Below, in pieces: positions 10,093-19,058 of a stretch of 64,000 nt of DNA. Source of the stretch: Alistipes sp. (lineage in GTDB: Bacteria > Bacteroidota > Bacteroidia > Bacteroidales > Rikenellaceae); NCBI GenBank assembly GCA_017408825.1, contig JAFQTX010000035.1, positions 1 to 64,000 on the forward strand, read 5' to 3'. Below the pieces are notes generated by a model. That model had not been told where the DNA came from. It saw only the letters and a list, made by a program, of their open reading frames with translations, and did not search any database. Position 1 is the first letter of the stretch; each line of letters begins with the position of its first letter. The translations under genes were made by a program, and so were the position numbers.

Positions 10093-11424
10093 CTACTTTG
10101 CCCTCTTTGTCGAGATGCAGAATACCGAGATTGCACCGAGAATGAGGGCAATACCTGCAACCGCCAACATAGTAATCTGGCCAGTCTGTATGCCATTGAT
10201 CTTCTCGCCACCTACCAACGATAGTAGCAAGCCGCCAACCAACGAAGCGACAATCTGTGGAAGACATATTGTGCAGTTAAACAGACCCATATACGAGCCG
10301 AGCGACTTACCCGTAAGAGCATTAGTAAGCAATGCAAATGGGAGTGCCAACATTGCAGCCCAAGCACAGCCGATAAGCAAGAACGACACGAACAACATAT
10401 ACTGGTCGTGGATGAAGTATGTCGAGATAAAACCAGCGGCACCAAGCAACAGACTCACCGAGTATGCCACCTTGGCGTTACGGAACATAGGGATGACCAC
10501 AGCCCAGAGGATTGAGCCTACGGCCTGCACAGCAAACAACACACCGGTCCAGTCGCCAGCCTCCTGATACTCCTTGGTGTTAGGATCGACAACACCCCAG
10601 ACATTCTCGGCAATACCTCCCGTGGTATATGTCCACATAAACAAGAAGGCAAACCACGAGAAGAACTGAACAAGGCCAATCTGCCAGAACTCCTTTGGAG
10701 CATGAATAAGAAGGCTGACAAGGTTTGTCTTCTCACCCTCTTGCTCCTTGGTGATATTGTTATACTTTGCATAATCCTCTGGATTCCACTCCTTAACAGT
10801 AGCACCCGTATAGAGAACGCAGAGGATAAGGATAGCAGCGCCGATATAGAACGACCAAGTCACCGAATCGGGAATCTGACCCTCGGGGGCTACACTCTGA
10901 ACACCAATCCAAGTAAAGAAATATGGGAACAAGTAGCCCACCAACGAGCCTGCATTGCACAACAGACTCTGGATTGAGTATGCCTTGGTCTTCTGCTCCT
11001 CATTGACCATATCACCCACCATCATCTTGAATGGCTGCATAGCCATATTAATCGAGGTGTCGAGCAACATAAGCATAATAGCACCGAATGCCAACGCTGC
11101 CTTGACGGTCATATCGAAGCTACCCGAATTAGGCAGAAGCGCCATAACGATAACAGCAACGATAGCACCTACGTAGAGGTAGGGCTTTCGGCGGCCCCAC
11201 TTACACCAGGTCTTATCGCTCATCGAACCTACGATAGGCTGCACGATCATACCCATCAATGGAGGTAACACCCAGAAGAAGCTCAACGAATGGGGATCAG
11301 CACCCAACGTCGCAAAGATACGGCTGATGTTGGCACTCTGCAGAGCATAGGCGATCTGCACGCCGAAGAATCCGAAGCTAAGATTCCACATCTGGCCAAA
11401 AGAGAGATTTGGTTTTTGAATCAT
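10093..11424 (-). CDS. MFS sugar transporter (GPH/SLC45-like, maltose-type)
   Basis: A 443-residue integral membrane protein with about 12 hydrophobic helices. The N-terminus carries LSFGFFGVQIAYALQ, and the first cytoplasmic loop reads SDKTWCKWGRRKPY, the pattern of the GPH/SLC45-like sugar:cation symporters often placed beside Bacteroidetes starch loci. It would carry maltose or maltodextrins from periplasm to cytoplasm after the GH13 enzymes act. It is the first gene of the minus-strand starch run and is divergent from the LytS-type kinase gene. The start at 11424 gives a sensible short cytoplasmic N-terminus. Substrate is inferred from context. Confidence 0.88.
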   Translation of the reverse strand: MIQKPNLSFGQMWNLSFGFFGVQIAYALQSANISRIFATLGADPHSLSFFWVLPPLMGMIVQPIVGSMSDKTWCKWGRRKPYLYVGAIVAVIVMALLPNSGSFDMTVKAALAFGAIMLMLLDTSINMAMQPFKMMVGDMVNEEQKTKAYSIQSLLCNAGSLVGYLFPYFFTWIGVQSVAPEGQIPDSVTWSFYIGAAILILCVLYTGATVKEWNPEDYAKYNNITKEQEGEKTNLVSLLIHAPKEFWQIGLVQFFSWFAFLFMWTYTTGGIAENVWGVVDPNTKEYQEAGDWTGVLFAVQAVGSILWAVVIPMFRNAKVAYSVSLLLGAAGFISTYFIHDQYMLFVSFLLIGCAWAAMLALPFALLTNALTGKSLGSYMGLFNCTICLPQIVASLVGGLLLSLVGGEKINGIQTGQITMLAVAGIALILGAISVFCISTKRAK

Positions 11425-11472
11425 TAGTATTGCAGTTTTTTAAGTTACTTCATTTGTGTAGTGTCCTCGTCG

Positions 11473-11480
11473 CAAAAATA
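11473..11480 (-). promoter_or_regulatory. Candidate -7 box for the MFS/starch operon
   Basis: On the minus strand this reads TATTTTTG, matching TAnnTTTG. It lies 49 bp before the MFS start codon. No TTTG -33 element is found at the right distance, so the call is tentative; an activator may be needed. Confidence 0.4.
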
Positions 11481-11778
11481 AGTGTTATTAAATTATTTTA
11501 ATATCTACACAATCACGACATTACAAATTTTGCAAAAAAAATTGAAACAGCCAAAACAAAAATACCCAAAGGGTATAAAATTTGGACGAATTGTATGATT
11601 TCACCGCCGAATGGTAATATTAGATTTTTACTCCAAAAAGTGAGCACTTCGGAAAATACGAGAAAATAGCACTAAATCGGCCGAAGCCAATAAGCGTAAT
11701 ATGGTTATTTTGCAGACTATTCTGCTCATCGTGCCACAATTACACACATTTATGACAAACGGGCTAAACAGAGACGAA

Positions 11779-11810
11779 TTTGCTGATTAACTCTTTTTTT
11801 AGTACCTTTG
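11779..11810 (+). promoter_or_regulatory. Bacteroidetes-type promoter of the two-component pair
   Basis: TTTG at 11779-11782, a 20-bp spacer, then TACCTTTG at 11803-11810. This fits TTTG-N19-21-TAnnTTTG and leaves a leader of about 17-20 nt before the start codon at 11833. Confidence 0.75.
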
Positions 11811-11832
11811 TGCTAATAACCCAATCGCAGCA

Positions 11833-13218
11833 ATGAAACAACTGAGAATTGATAATATCACAATCGTCATACTCTTCGCCCTGCTCCACTTTGGCGTAGC
11901 GGTGCTTAGTCGTGCGCTGAACTACCACGACGACATACTCCTTACGGTGCTGACGATCACAATGGTGATTATCGTGGCTATGCGCAACAGCACACGAGTA
12001 GATATTATGGCTATTCTCACCCTTGTGGCCACGCTCACGGGCTACATCATCGGCTCGTGGCTCTGGCGGCCACTAAGCGAGATAATCTCCAACCAGGCCA
12101 TAGCTCCAGGTGTATCTACACTCCTCATCACCCTCACATTAGGCATTTGCATAGACATACTCACCAAACGCTCAAAGCGCCTCAAAGAGCCTCGCCACGC
12201 ATGGTCTACATCGGCACGCAACATCGCAGCCGTAGCACTCTCAATACTTGTGTTGCGATTGGCATACTTTGTGCTCTTTAGCTCGAAATTCGTACCCGAG
12301 GGGGTACTACTCAACAACGTGATGGATGTTATTAGCAACACTTGGGCACTACTCACACTGCTGGTGGGAAATATCATTCTCACACTGCGAATGCCTCTAC
12401 CTCAGCAGAATAGCAACCAGAAACGACACCCGATACTGGCTAACATCATAGTCTCTATAATAATCATCCCAACGATTGCAACAGTTCTCACCTACTATAA
12501 CATTCCCGACTTCACAAACACTGAGTTCGACACTCTCGAGTTTGTGCGCAGCTACTCGGCAGCTCTACTTATCGACATACTCATCGTCACCATCTGCATC
12601 ATCGTGCGACTCTCGACAATCACACGTCAGGAGCTGCGTGAAGAGCGAGAGCTGAAGCATCGTTCGGAGTATCAATACGAGCGCCTCAAGCAGCAGATAA
12701 ACCCCCACTTTCTATTCAACTCTCTGGGCATCCTCGACTACCTTGTCCAGGAGCAGGAGACCGAGCGTGCAAGCAGCTTCATACATAAGCTCGCATCTAT
12801 CTACCGCTATATGCTTAGCAACGACCAAAAACCTCTCGTAAAGCTCAGCGAGGAGTTAGAGTTCACACACCAATATATCGACCTTATCAAGGAGCGTTTT
12901 ATCGAGGGTCTCAACATCGCCATCGACATTTCGGACGAGGCAAGCGAGCAGATGGTCGTTCCCTGTGCACTCCAACTTTTGGTCGAAAATGCCACCAAGC
13001 ACAATATCGTTTCGGCAGAACTTCCGCTTGAGATTTCGATCTCTATTGAGGGCAACAAACTCGTGGTTCGCAACACCCTACAACAACGCACTCACGGCCA
13101 GCCATCGACACGTCTGGGACTGGAGAATATCCGCCAGCAATATCTCGATATCACAGGCCATAACATAAGCGTTGAAAAGACTGATAATGAATTTATTGTA
13201 AAACTCCCATTAGTATGA
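11833..13218 (+). CDS. LytS-family membrane sensor histidine kinase
   Basis: A 461-residue protein. The first ~270 residues contain about seven hydrophobic helices and no periplasmic sensor domain. A short coiled linker (REERELKHRSEYQYERLKQ) leads to a His_kinase (PF06580) domain with NPHFLFNSL, whose His is the phosphoacceptor (~295). A compact ATPase domain follows, with an N box (LLVENATKHN, ~380) and a glycine box (RLGLENIRQ). The stop overlaps the start of the response regulator gene by 4 bp, so the two are translationally coupled. LytS-type kinases pair with LytTR regulators, as here. Target genes are unknown; the divergent starch operon and the downstream export genes are the nearest candidates. 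Confidence 0.93.
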   Translation: MKQLRIDNITIVILFALLHFGVAVLSRALNYHDDILLTVLTITMVIIVAMRNSTRVDIMAILTLVATLTGYIIGSWLWRPLSEIISNQAIAPGVSTLLITLTLGICIDILTKRSKRLKEPRHAWSTSARNIAAVALSILVLRLAYFVLFSSKFVPEGVLLNNVMDVISNTWALLTLLVGNIILTLRMPLPQQNSNQKRHPILANIIVSIIIIPTIATVLTYYNIPDFTNTEFDTLEFVRSYSAALLIDILIVTICIIVRLSTITRQELREERELKHRSEYQYERLKQQINPHFLFNSLGILDYLVQEQETERASSFIHKLASIYRYMLSNDQKPLVKLSEELEFTHQYIDLIKERFIEGLNIAIDISDEASEQMVVPCALQLLVENATKHNIVSAELPLEISISIEGNKLVVRNTLQQRTHGQPSTRLGLENIRQQYLDITGHNISVEKTDNEFIVKLPLV

Positions 13219-13991
13219 TAAACGTACTCATTATTGAGGACGAGATCCCTGCTCAGGTAAACCTCAAAAAGCTTATCGACAAGTGTTGTCCCGACAGCCA
13301 AATTGTGATGACCCTCACGTCAGTTCGCCAGAGCGTAAAATGGCTCGAAGAGAACCCCGAAGGCGCCGATGTAATTTTTATGGATGTTGAGCTCTCTGAT
13401 GGCATCTGTTTCGAGATCTTCGAGCGTGTGAACATCACCCAGCACGTGATTATCACCACGGCCTACGACAACTACGCCATCAACGCCTTTCGTGCCGGAA
13501 GCATAGACTACCTTCTTAAGCCTATCGCCGAGGAGGAGATGCGCCGTGCGTGGAGCCGCTGCGTAGAGCGTCTCAACAGCCGCACAACCCCCGAGATTGA
13601 GCGACTAATGGATATGGTGACACGTGCAAGCAGCAACATAAACAGAGAGTATCGCAAGCGCTTCACCGTAAAGACAGGCGAGAAGATCGTAATCATCCCA
13701 GTCGAGGAGATCGCCTACTGCTACTCAAAGGATAAGAGCACCTACACCGTAAACCGTAATGGCACACAGCGCCTATTGGACTATTCGCTCGACACGGTAC
13801 AGGAGATGCTCGACCCAAAGATCTTCTTCCGTATATCACGAAGCTACATAATCTCGATAAACTCTATCGAGAACATTTCGAAATATCTGGGCACACGACT
13901 GAAGCTGCAACTTACGCCACATACCGACGACGAGGTGGTGGTAAGTCGCAGTCGCACGTCTGACTTCTTGGAGTGGCTCGACAACAACTAA
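13215..13991 (+). CDS. LytTR-family response regulator
   Basis: A 258-residue cytoplasmic regulator. The receiver domain (about 1-120) has the acidic pair in LIIEDE, the phosphoacceptor Asp in VIFMDVEL (~56), TTAYDNYA and the invariant Lys in DYLLKPI. The C-terminal LytTR DNA-binding domain (about 155-255) shows KRFTVKTGEKIVIIPVEEI and FFRISRSYIISINSI, the usual beta-rich LytTR motifs. LytTR proteins bind paired direct repeats about 21 bp apart; I did not find a convincing pair in the flanking gaps. A rho-independent terminator follows 26 bp after the stop, separating this pair from the export genes. Confidence 0.95.
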   Translation: MINVLIIEDEIPAQVNLKKLIDKCCPDSQIVMTLTSVRQSVKWLEENPEGADVIFMDVELSDGICFEIFERVNITQHVIITTAYDNYAINAFRAGSIDYLLKPIAEEEMRRAWSRCVERLNSRTTPEIERLMDMVTRASSNINREYRKRFTVKTGEKIVIIPVEEIAYCYSKDKSTYTVNRNGTQRLLDYSLDTVQEMLDPKIFFRISRSYIISINSIENISKYLGTRLKLQLTPHTDDEVVVSRSRTSDFLEWLDNN

Positions 13992-14016
13992 CCACACAGA
14001 GTATTCGCAAACAACC

Positions 14017-14046
14017 AAAGAGAGCTTTTTACGGCTCTCTTTTTGT
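14017..14046 (+). terminator. Rho-independent terminator after the response regulator
   Basis: Stem AAAGAGAGC (14017-14025) pairs with GCTCTCTTT (14034-14042) across an 8-nt loop, followed by a T-rich tract. Confidence 0.85.
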
Positions 14047-14072
14047 GTTTTTACCATTTTTTATTATATTTG
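14042..14072 (+). promoter_or_regulatory. Promoter of the polysaccharide export cassette
   Basis: TTTG at 14042-14045, a 19-bp spacer, then TATATTTG at 14065-14072. It starts inside the terminator of the previous operon and gives a leader of about 90 nt before 14168. Confidence 0.75.
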
Positions 14073-14167
14073 CACGATTTATGCGCAAGTGCGCGACGCA
14101 AACGGGTGTGCATATGCCGCATACGCATATAGGCGAAGAGTGTAGAATCAATTAAAACAGATTATAA

Positions 14168-14968
14168 ATGAGGTGCTTAAAGCTATTTATTGTTGTTGCC
14201 ACCCTACTGTTGGGTGCGTGCAATGCTCAGCAGCGAGTGTTATATCTTCAGGATGTGGAGAGTGGTAGCGAGATTACCCTACCCGAGAACTATCAAATAC
14301 GTATCAAGCCTCTCGATCAGCTGACAATCGTGGTAAACAGCAAGGACCCTATGTTGGCATTGCCATTCAACTCGTCGTCGAGCTATGGTTCGATAACAAC
14401 AAACGGCAATATGGGTAACGCCACAGAGAATAGCTTGCAGGTGTTCACCGTCGATAACAAGGGGTATATCACAATGCCCATCATCGGCGAGATTAAGTGC
14501 GGTGGTCTAACACGTATGGAGCTTGCAACATTGATCGAGAACAAGATCAAGGAGAGCAAATACATATCGGACCCGTTGGTGAACGTTCGCTTTGCAAACC
14601 TTTCTGTATCGATCATTGGCGAGGTATCTAAACCAGGACGCTACGACATCAAGCGTGACAAGATAACAATCCTCGAGGCGCTGGCACTCGCTGGCGATAT
14701 GACCATCTTCGGTAGCCGTGAGGATGTTGCCGTAATTCGTGAGATTGACGGTAAGAATGTGGTGACCAAGCTCGACCTACGCTCGGGTGAGATGTTCAAC
14801 TCACCATGCTACTACCTCGAGCAGAACGACGTTGTGGTGGTGAGCCCTAACAAGTATAAGGCAGCAACTGCCGAGATCAATCAGAACCGTTCTTTCTGGA
14901 TCTCACTCGCCTCGACAGGCATATCGTTAGCAACGCTGCTAATCACCATCATAAGAGCATCAAAGTAG
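14168..14968 (+). CDS. Wza-like polysaccharide export outer-membrane lipoprotein
   Basis: A 266-residue lipoprotein (lipobox LLGAC, Cys ~18). A Poly_export domain (about 40-135) begins with NYQIRIKPLDQLTIVV. An SLBB domain follows (about 145-225) with VSIIGEVSKPGRYDI and ALALAGDMTIFGSREDV. The protein ends in a hydrophobic helix (~245-262), as is usual for Bacteroidetes export proteins. It would form the outer-membrane channel for a capsule or exopolysaccharide, working with the Wzc-like kinase 39 bp downstream. No glycosyltransferase genes are nearby, so the polymer must be made from another locus. Confidence 0.93.
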   Translation: MRCLKLFIVVATLLLGACNAQQRVLYLQDVESGSEITLPENYQIRIKPLDQLTIVVNSKDPMLALPFNSSSSYGSITTNGNMGNATENSLQVFTVDNKGYITMPIIGEIKCGGLTRMELATLIENKIKESKYISDPLVNVRFANLSVSIIGEVSKPGRYDIKRDKITILEALALAGDMTIFGSREDVAVIREIDGKNVVTKLDLRSGEMFNSPCYYLEQNDVVVVSPNKYKAATAEINQNRSFWISLASTGISLATLLITIIRASK

Positions 14969-15007
14969 ATACCCGAAATAGTAAACTAAACTACGCTATC
15001 AACAAAA

Positions 15008-17395
15008 ATGGCTGAGAATATAGAAAAAGAGGTCGAAACTAAGGGCGTGCGCTTTACGCTCAACGACATACTCCATCTCACTCTATCCAACTGGTACTGG
15101 TTTATCATCTCAATGATAATATGTGCTATGGTGGCGTGGCTCTATCTGCGTCGCACAGAGCCAGTATACCAACGTACCGCAACAGTTCTTGTTAAGGACT
15201 CGCGTAAGGGTTCGAGTGCCGAGGTTACTGCCTTCAGCGACATCGTGGGCGGTATTGGCCGTCGCTCGGTGGACAACGAGGTATACATCTTCCAGTCACG
15301 CAGACTTATGGAGCAGGTGGTCAAGAAGCACGACCTAATGACAAGATACCTTACCAAGGGTCGTATTCGCACTACGGATATGTATGGCCGCACTCCTATG
15401 ATCGTTAAGTTTGTGGATAACAACCCAAGCACAAAGGGCGAATTTAAGCTCAAACTTGAGGAGGGCAACAAAGTGCGTCTGAGTGAGTTTACGGATAGTT
15501 CGTTCAGCACAGTAGCATCGCTCGGCGATACCGTTATAACACCTCTGGGTAAGATTGTTGTTAAGACCACGCCATATGTCGAGAGGTATGGCCACCGTGA
15601 GGTGTATGTGCAGCGTAACACGCTGAACAACACCGTAGAGGCATACCGCAAGCAGCTCAAGTGCGAGATAATAAACAAGCAGGCATCCGTAATCACGCTT
15701 ACGATGGCCGACGTGGTCTATAAGCGTGCCGAAGATGTCATCAACGGCATCATCGACGCCTACAACGCCGATGCCATCGAGGATAAGCGTGCTATATCAG
15801 ACCTCACGAAACAGTTTATCGACGAGCGACTGATACTCCTTAGCGAGGAGCTTAACATTGCCGACAGCGACATTGCCACATTCAAGAAGCAGAATCAGCT
15901 ATACAGCCCTGCCAACCAGGCGCTGCTTGGTGCTCAGGAGATTCAGGATCTCAAGAAGCAGGAGCTATCCCTTGAGGCAAACCTCGAGATGGCTGAGTAT
16001 ATCCTCAACTTCACGCTCACAAGCGACGAGCTAAGCCTCATCCCCGCATCGACAGTAGCTATGAGTGGCGCTTCGCCAACACTCGCATCTCAGATCGACA
16101 ACTACAACCGTAACCTCTTGGAGTACAAGCGACTTGTCAAGGAGTCATCGGAGAGTAACCCCTCGATCATAGAGCTACGCACACAGATTGCTGCCGTTCG
16201 TGACATCATCATCAGCTCACTACACTCACACATCGAGGGTCTTGAGCTTCAGATCAAGAACGTAAATCGTGAGCATCGACTCGCCGACGCACGCCTACAA
16301 CAGACTCCCGCCAAGGAGAAGGAGCTGGTGTCGAAGACACGCCAGCAGAAGGTTAAGGAGGAGCTGTACATCTACCTGCTCACCAAGCTCGAGGAGAATG
16401 CACTCACAGGTGCTACGGCAGAGAGCAATGCACGTGTGATAGACTTTGCATATGGCGCAGACAAGCCAATAAGCCCACGCCGCCCGATCGTATATCTCTT
16501 CGCACTGATGATGGGTTGCTTCATCCCGTTTGCAATCCTCTATCTACGTGAGATACTCAACAATACCGTACGCTCACGCCGTGACATTGACGAGGTTATC
16601 ACCGCCCCATTCCTCGGCGATATCCCTATGGCCGAGAAGAAGAACGCAGAGCCTATTCAGGTTAAGGAGGATGGCCGTGATATGCTGTCGGAGTCGTTCC
16701 GTATGCTGCGTACCAACCTTAGCTTTATGTCGGTAAACAACCAGGTGAATGTCATTATGCTCACCTCGTCAATACCCCATAGCGGCAAGACATTCGTGTC
16801 GATGAACCTCGCAGCAATGCTCGCAGCATCATCACAGCGAGTGCTACTCATTGATATGGACCTCCGCCGCCGCACGATGAGCAAGATCCTTGGCCACCGC
16901 AACGACCGTCGTGGCCTCACCGCATACCTCAGCGGCAAGATCAACGACCTCAACGACATTATCAACACCTCGGATATCGACCCACGCCTCGATATTATCT
17001 ATGCTGGCCCTCAGCCACCTAACCCCGCCGAGATGCTTATGTCGCAGCGCCTCGAGGAGCTTATGGCAGAGTTGCGCACACACTACGACTATATCATCAT
17101 CGACAGCGTTCCTGCAATGGCTGTTGCCGATGCTATAATAACCGATCGTCTTGTAGACCTTACCATATATGTTATCCGCCAGGGCAACCTCGACCGTCGT
17201 CAGCTGCCCGACATTGAGCGTCTGCACCAGTCTAAGAAGTTCCACAATATGAGCATCGTACTCAACGGCGTGACATACTCGAAGCATAGCTACGGCTATG
17301 GTTATGGCTATGGCTACGGCTATGGTTACCTCTCTGACGAGGAGTCATCACCTTGGAAACGAAGAATTAAGCGACTATTCAAAAAACACAACTAA
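15008..17395 (+). CDS. Wzc-like polysaccharide co-polymerase / BY-kinase
   Basis: A 795-residue inner-membrane protein. The N-terminal Wzz domain begins with a first transmembrane helix (about 28-48). A long periplasmic coiled-coil region (about 230-460) is followed by a second helix near 500-520. The cytoplasmic BY-kinase domain (about 555-770) has Walker A (SSIPHSGKTFVS, ~590), Walker A' (LLIDMDLRRR, ~614) and Walker B (YIIIDSVPA, ~697). The C-terminus is a tyrosine cluster in which Tyr and Gly alternate (seven Tyr at about 762-774), the expected autophosphorylation tail. It controls export and chain length of the polymer passing through the Wza-like channel. The HAD gene follows 2 bp later. 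Confidence 0.95.
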   Translation: MAENIEKEVETKGVRFTLNDILHLTLSNWYWFIISMIICAMVAWLYLRRTEPVYQRTATVLVKDSRKGSSAEVTAFSDIVGGIGRRSVDNEVYIFQSRRLMEQVVKKHDLMTRYLTKGRIRTTDMYGRTPMIVKFVDNNPSTKGEFKLKLEEGNKVRLSEFTDSSFSTVASLGDTVITPLGKIVVKTTPYVERYGHREVYVQRNTLNNTVEAYRKQLKCEIINKQASVITLTMADVVYKRAEDVINGIIDAYNADAIEDKRAISDLTKQFIDERLILLSEELNIADSDIATFKKQNQLYSPANQALLGAQEIQDLKKQELSLEANLEMAEYILNFTLTSDELSLIPASTVAMSGASPTLASQIDNYNRNLLEYKRLVKESSESNPSIIELRTQIAAVRDIIISSLHSHIEGLELQIKNVNREHRLADARLQQTPAKEKELVSKTRQQKVKEELYIYLLTKLEENALTGATAESNARVIDFAYGADKPISPRRPIVYLFALMMGCFIPFAILYLREILNNTVRSRRDIDEVITAPFLGDIPMAEKKNAEPIQVKEDGRDMLSESFRMLRTNLSFMSVNNQVNVIMLTSSIPHSGKTFVSMNLAAMLAASSQRVLLIDMDLRRRTMSKILGHRNDRRGLTAYLSGKINDLNDIINTSDIDPRLDIIYAGPQPPNPAEMLMSQRLEELMAELRTHYDYIIIDSVPAMAVADAIITDRLVDLTIYVIRQGNLDRRQLPDIERLHQSKKFHNMSIVLNGVTYSKHSYGYGYGYGYGYGYLSDEESSPWKRRIKRLFKKHN

Positions 17396-17397
17396 CA

Positions 17398-17790
17398 GTG
17401 GCTAAGCGAGATCCATATATCATTGCCATTGACTTTGACGGCACCTGCGTAGAGCACGAATACCCAAACATCGGCCTCGATGTCGAGGGGGCTGTTACCA
17501 CCCTCAGAGATCTTGTTGGTGCTGGTCATCGACTCATCCTCTACACTATGCGCTCGGGAGAGAAGCTGGAGAGGGCTGTCAAGTGGTTCAAGGAGCGCAA
17601 GATTGAGCTATGGAGCGTGAACTGCAACCCAGAGCAGAGCGAGTGGACATCGTCACCCAAGGTGCACGCCGACCTATATATCGACGACTCAGCGTTAGGC
17701 TGCCCCATTATGTTTATCGACGGCGTACGACGCCCAGTGGTAAATTGGACTAAGGTACGCTCACAACTCGAATACGACGGTATACTATAA
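17398..17790 (+). CDS. Small HAD-like hydrolase with GTG start
   Basis: A 130-residue protein starting at GTG, 2 bp after the kinase stop; no ATG fits better. It begins with the HAD motif I DFDGTC preceded by IAI. LILYTMRSGE provides the motif II Thr, and YIDDSALG gives the motif III/IV acidic residues. The small size without a cap domain matches a family of compact Bacteroidetes HAD phosphatases. Coupling to the export kinase suggests a role in polysaccharide metabolism, perhaps on a sugar phosphate, but the substrate is not evident. It is the last gene of the cassette. Confidence 0.85.
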   Translation: MAKRDPYIIAIDFDGTCVEHEYPNIGLDVEGAVTTLRDLVGAGHRLILYTMRSGEKLERAVKWFKERKIELWSVNCNPEQSEWTSSPKVHADLYIDDSALGCPIMFIDGVRRPVVNWTKVRSQLEYDGIL

Positions 17791-17962
17791 GGGGGGGGGT
17801 AAGTAGTGCAACAACCCTCCACAAGGGGTGGGGAGATTGGAGTACGACAACACCACAAATGGAGCTCACGGCTTAAGTGTAGCAACATACCATATATTAT
17901 GGCTCACTGTAAAACTCCTGTGAAGTATTAAAACAGTTATTCGAAAATTTTTGAATCTTCTC

Positions 17963-18053
17963 TTTGTCATCTTAAGCATTTAGCGAAAGATCTCTGGAAT
18001 AGCACTTTCCCTCCTACACCCCGAGAGATTCTTCACTACGTTCATAATGACAC
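17963..18053. repeat. Degenerate inverted-repeat element (TGTCATTCTGAGCG-like)
   Basis: The left arm at 17963-17995 and the right arm at 18024-18053 are imperfect reverse complements. They share TGTCAT near the outer ends and GATCTCT/AGAGATT at the inner ends, with a ~28-bp pyrimidine-rich loop. From memory, this resembles a dispersed intergenic palindrome found in many bacterial genomes. This copy is diverged. The preceding stretch 17791-17962 contains a run of nine G and nothing else I recognise. Confidence 0.5.
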
Positions 18054-18062
18054 ACACTTTCT

Positions 18063-18555
18063 ACACGGGTATATAAAAGTATACCCATGACTTTCATTCA
18101 ATCTTTTAGCTCGAGAACAACTCTACCACATGGGTATATAAAAGTATACCCACGACTTTCACTGGACCTCGCAGCTCGGGAAACACTCTCACCACACGGG
18201 TATATAAAAGTATACCCACGACATACACAGCACCTTGCAACTCGAAAGATACCTCTCATCACACGGGTATATAAAAGTATACCCACGATTTAGACAGCAC
18301 CCTGAAACTCGAAAGATACCTCGTATCACACGGGTATATAAAAGTATACCTGCGATTTTCACAGCACTTTGGACATGAAAGATACCTCATATCACACGGG
18401 TATATAAAAGTATACCCACGATTACACTGCACCTTTCAACTCGGGAAACACTCTCACCATACGGGTATATAAAAGTATACCCACGATTTAGACAACACCT
18501 TGCAACTCGAAAGATACCTCTCATCACACGGGTATATAAAAGTATACCCGTGTGG
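18063..18555. repeat. Array of eight 20-bp palindromes, 65-67 bp period
   Basis: The sequence GGGTATATAAAAGTATACCC occurs at 18067, 18132, 18198, 18265, 18332 (last base T), 18398, 18463 and 18530. Each can form a 7-bp stem with the loop TAAAAG; in the last copy the stem extends to 11 bp (outer ACAC/GTGT). The ~46-bp segments between copies are related to each other (shared CTCGAAAGATACCTC and CTCGGGAAACACTCTC variants), so this is a degenerate tandem repeat and not a CRISPR array. Unit length is not a multiple of three, so the array does not encode a repeat protein. It lies 3' of the export cassette. Function unknown. Confidence 0.9.
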
Positions 18556-18612
18556 CAAGTGGCAACCTTAGGACTTGGAATATTCTACATAATTTTCAGA
18601 CTCAGCCGAAAT

Positions 18613-19058
18613 AAAGACAATGAGACCGTAAGACCTTTAAGACAATTAAGACAGTTACGGCCAAAGCACCAACGGCCAACAGCGCAAGCGGCCGAAACAG
18701 CAGCGTGATACCCTACCTCGTAATGGTCCTATGGTCTTAATGGTCCTAACGGTCCTAAAAAAAAGACAATTAAGACCTTTAAGACAATTGAGATGGTTGC
18801 GGCCGGCAGCACAAACAACCACAACACCAACCGCCAACGCCACAACGGCCGAAACAACAGCGTGATACCCGACCTCGTAATGGTCCTATGGTCTTATGGT
18901 CCTAATGGTCTTAAACAAAAGACAATTAAGACCTTTAAGACAATTAAGATGGTTACTGCCAAAGCACCAATGGCCAACAGCGCCAGCGGCCGAAACAACA
19001 GCTGATACCCTACCTCGTAATGGTCCTAATGGTCTTAATGGTCCTATCGGCCCTATAA
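18613..19058. repeat. Inverted-nonamer element, three tandem units
   Basis: Three units of about 150 bp (near 18613-18762, 18763-18917 and 18918-19058). Each starts with 9-nt repeats of the type TTAAGACAA/TTAAGACCT. A GC-rich core follows, containing AACAGCGTGATACCC and ACCTCGTAAT. Each ends with 9-nt repeats GGTCCTAAT/GGTCTTAAT, which are the reverse complement of the first type. Related copies occur at 29908-30119 (opposite orientation), 34150-34260 and 47431-47657. There is no coding capacity. The gap lies between the export cassette and the transglycosylase gene, which are convergent. Confidence 0.85.

Larger units (their letters stand above)
11425..11832. other. Divergent intergenic region, MFS/starch locus versus histidine kinase
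   Basis: 408 bp without a credible gene, AT-rich around 11490-11580. It holds a likely minus-strand -7 box near the MFS gene and a full plus-strand promoter before the kinase gene. No tandem repeat or clear operator palindrome was found between them. Confidence 0.6.

Noticed and set aside
18087..18293. Repeat-protein reading frames on both strands across the palindrome array
   Set aside because: Unit length varies between 65 and 67 bp, so no frame is kept through the array; the frames arise from the repeats.
18063..18555. CRISPR array
   Set aside because: Regular 20-bp repeats, but the intervening segments are homologous to each other, spacing is longer than usual, and no cas genes are present.
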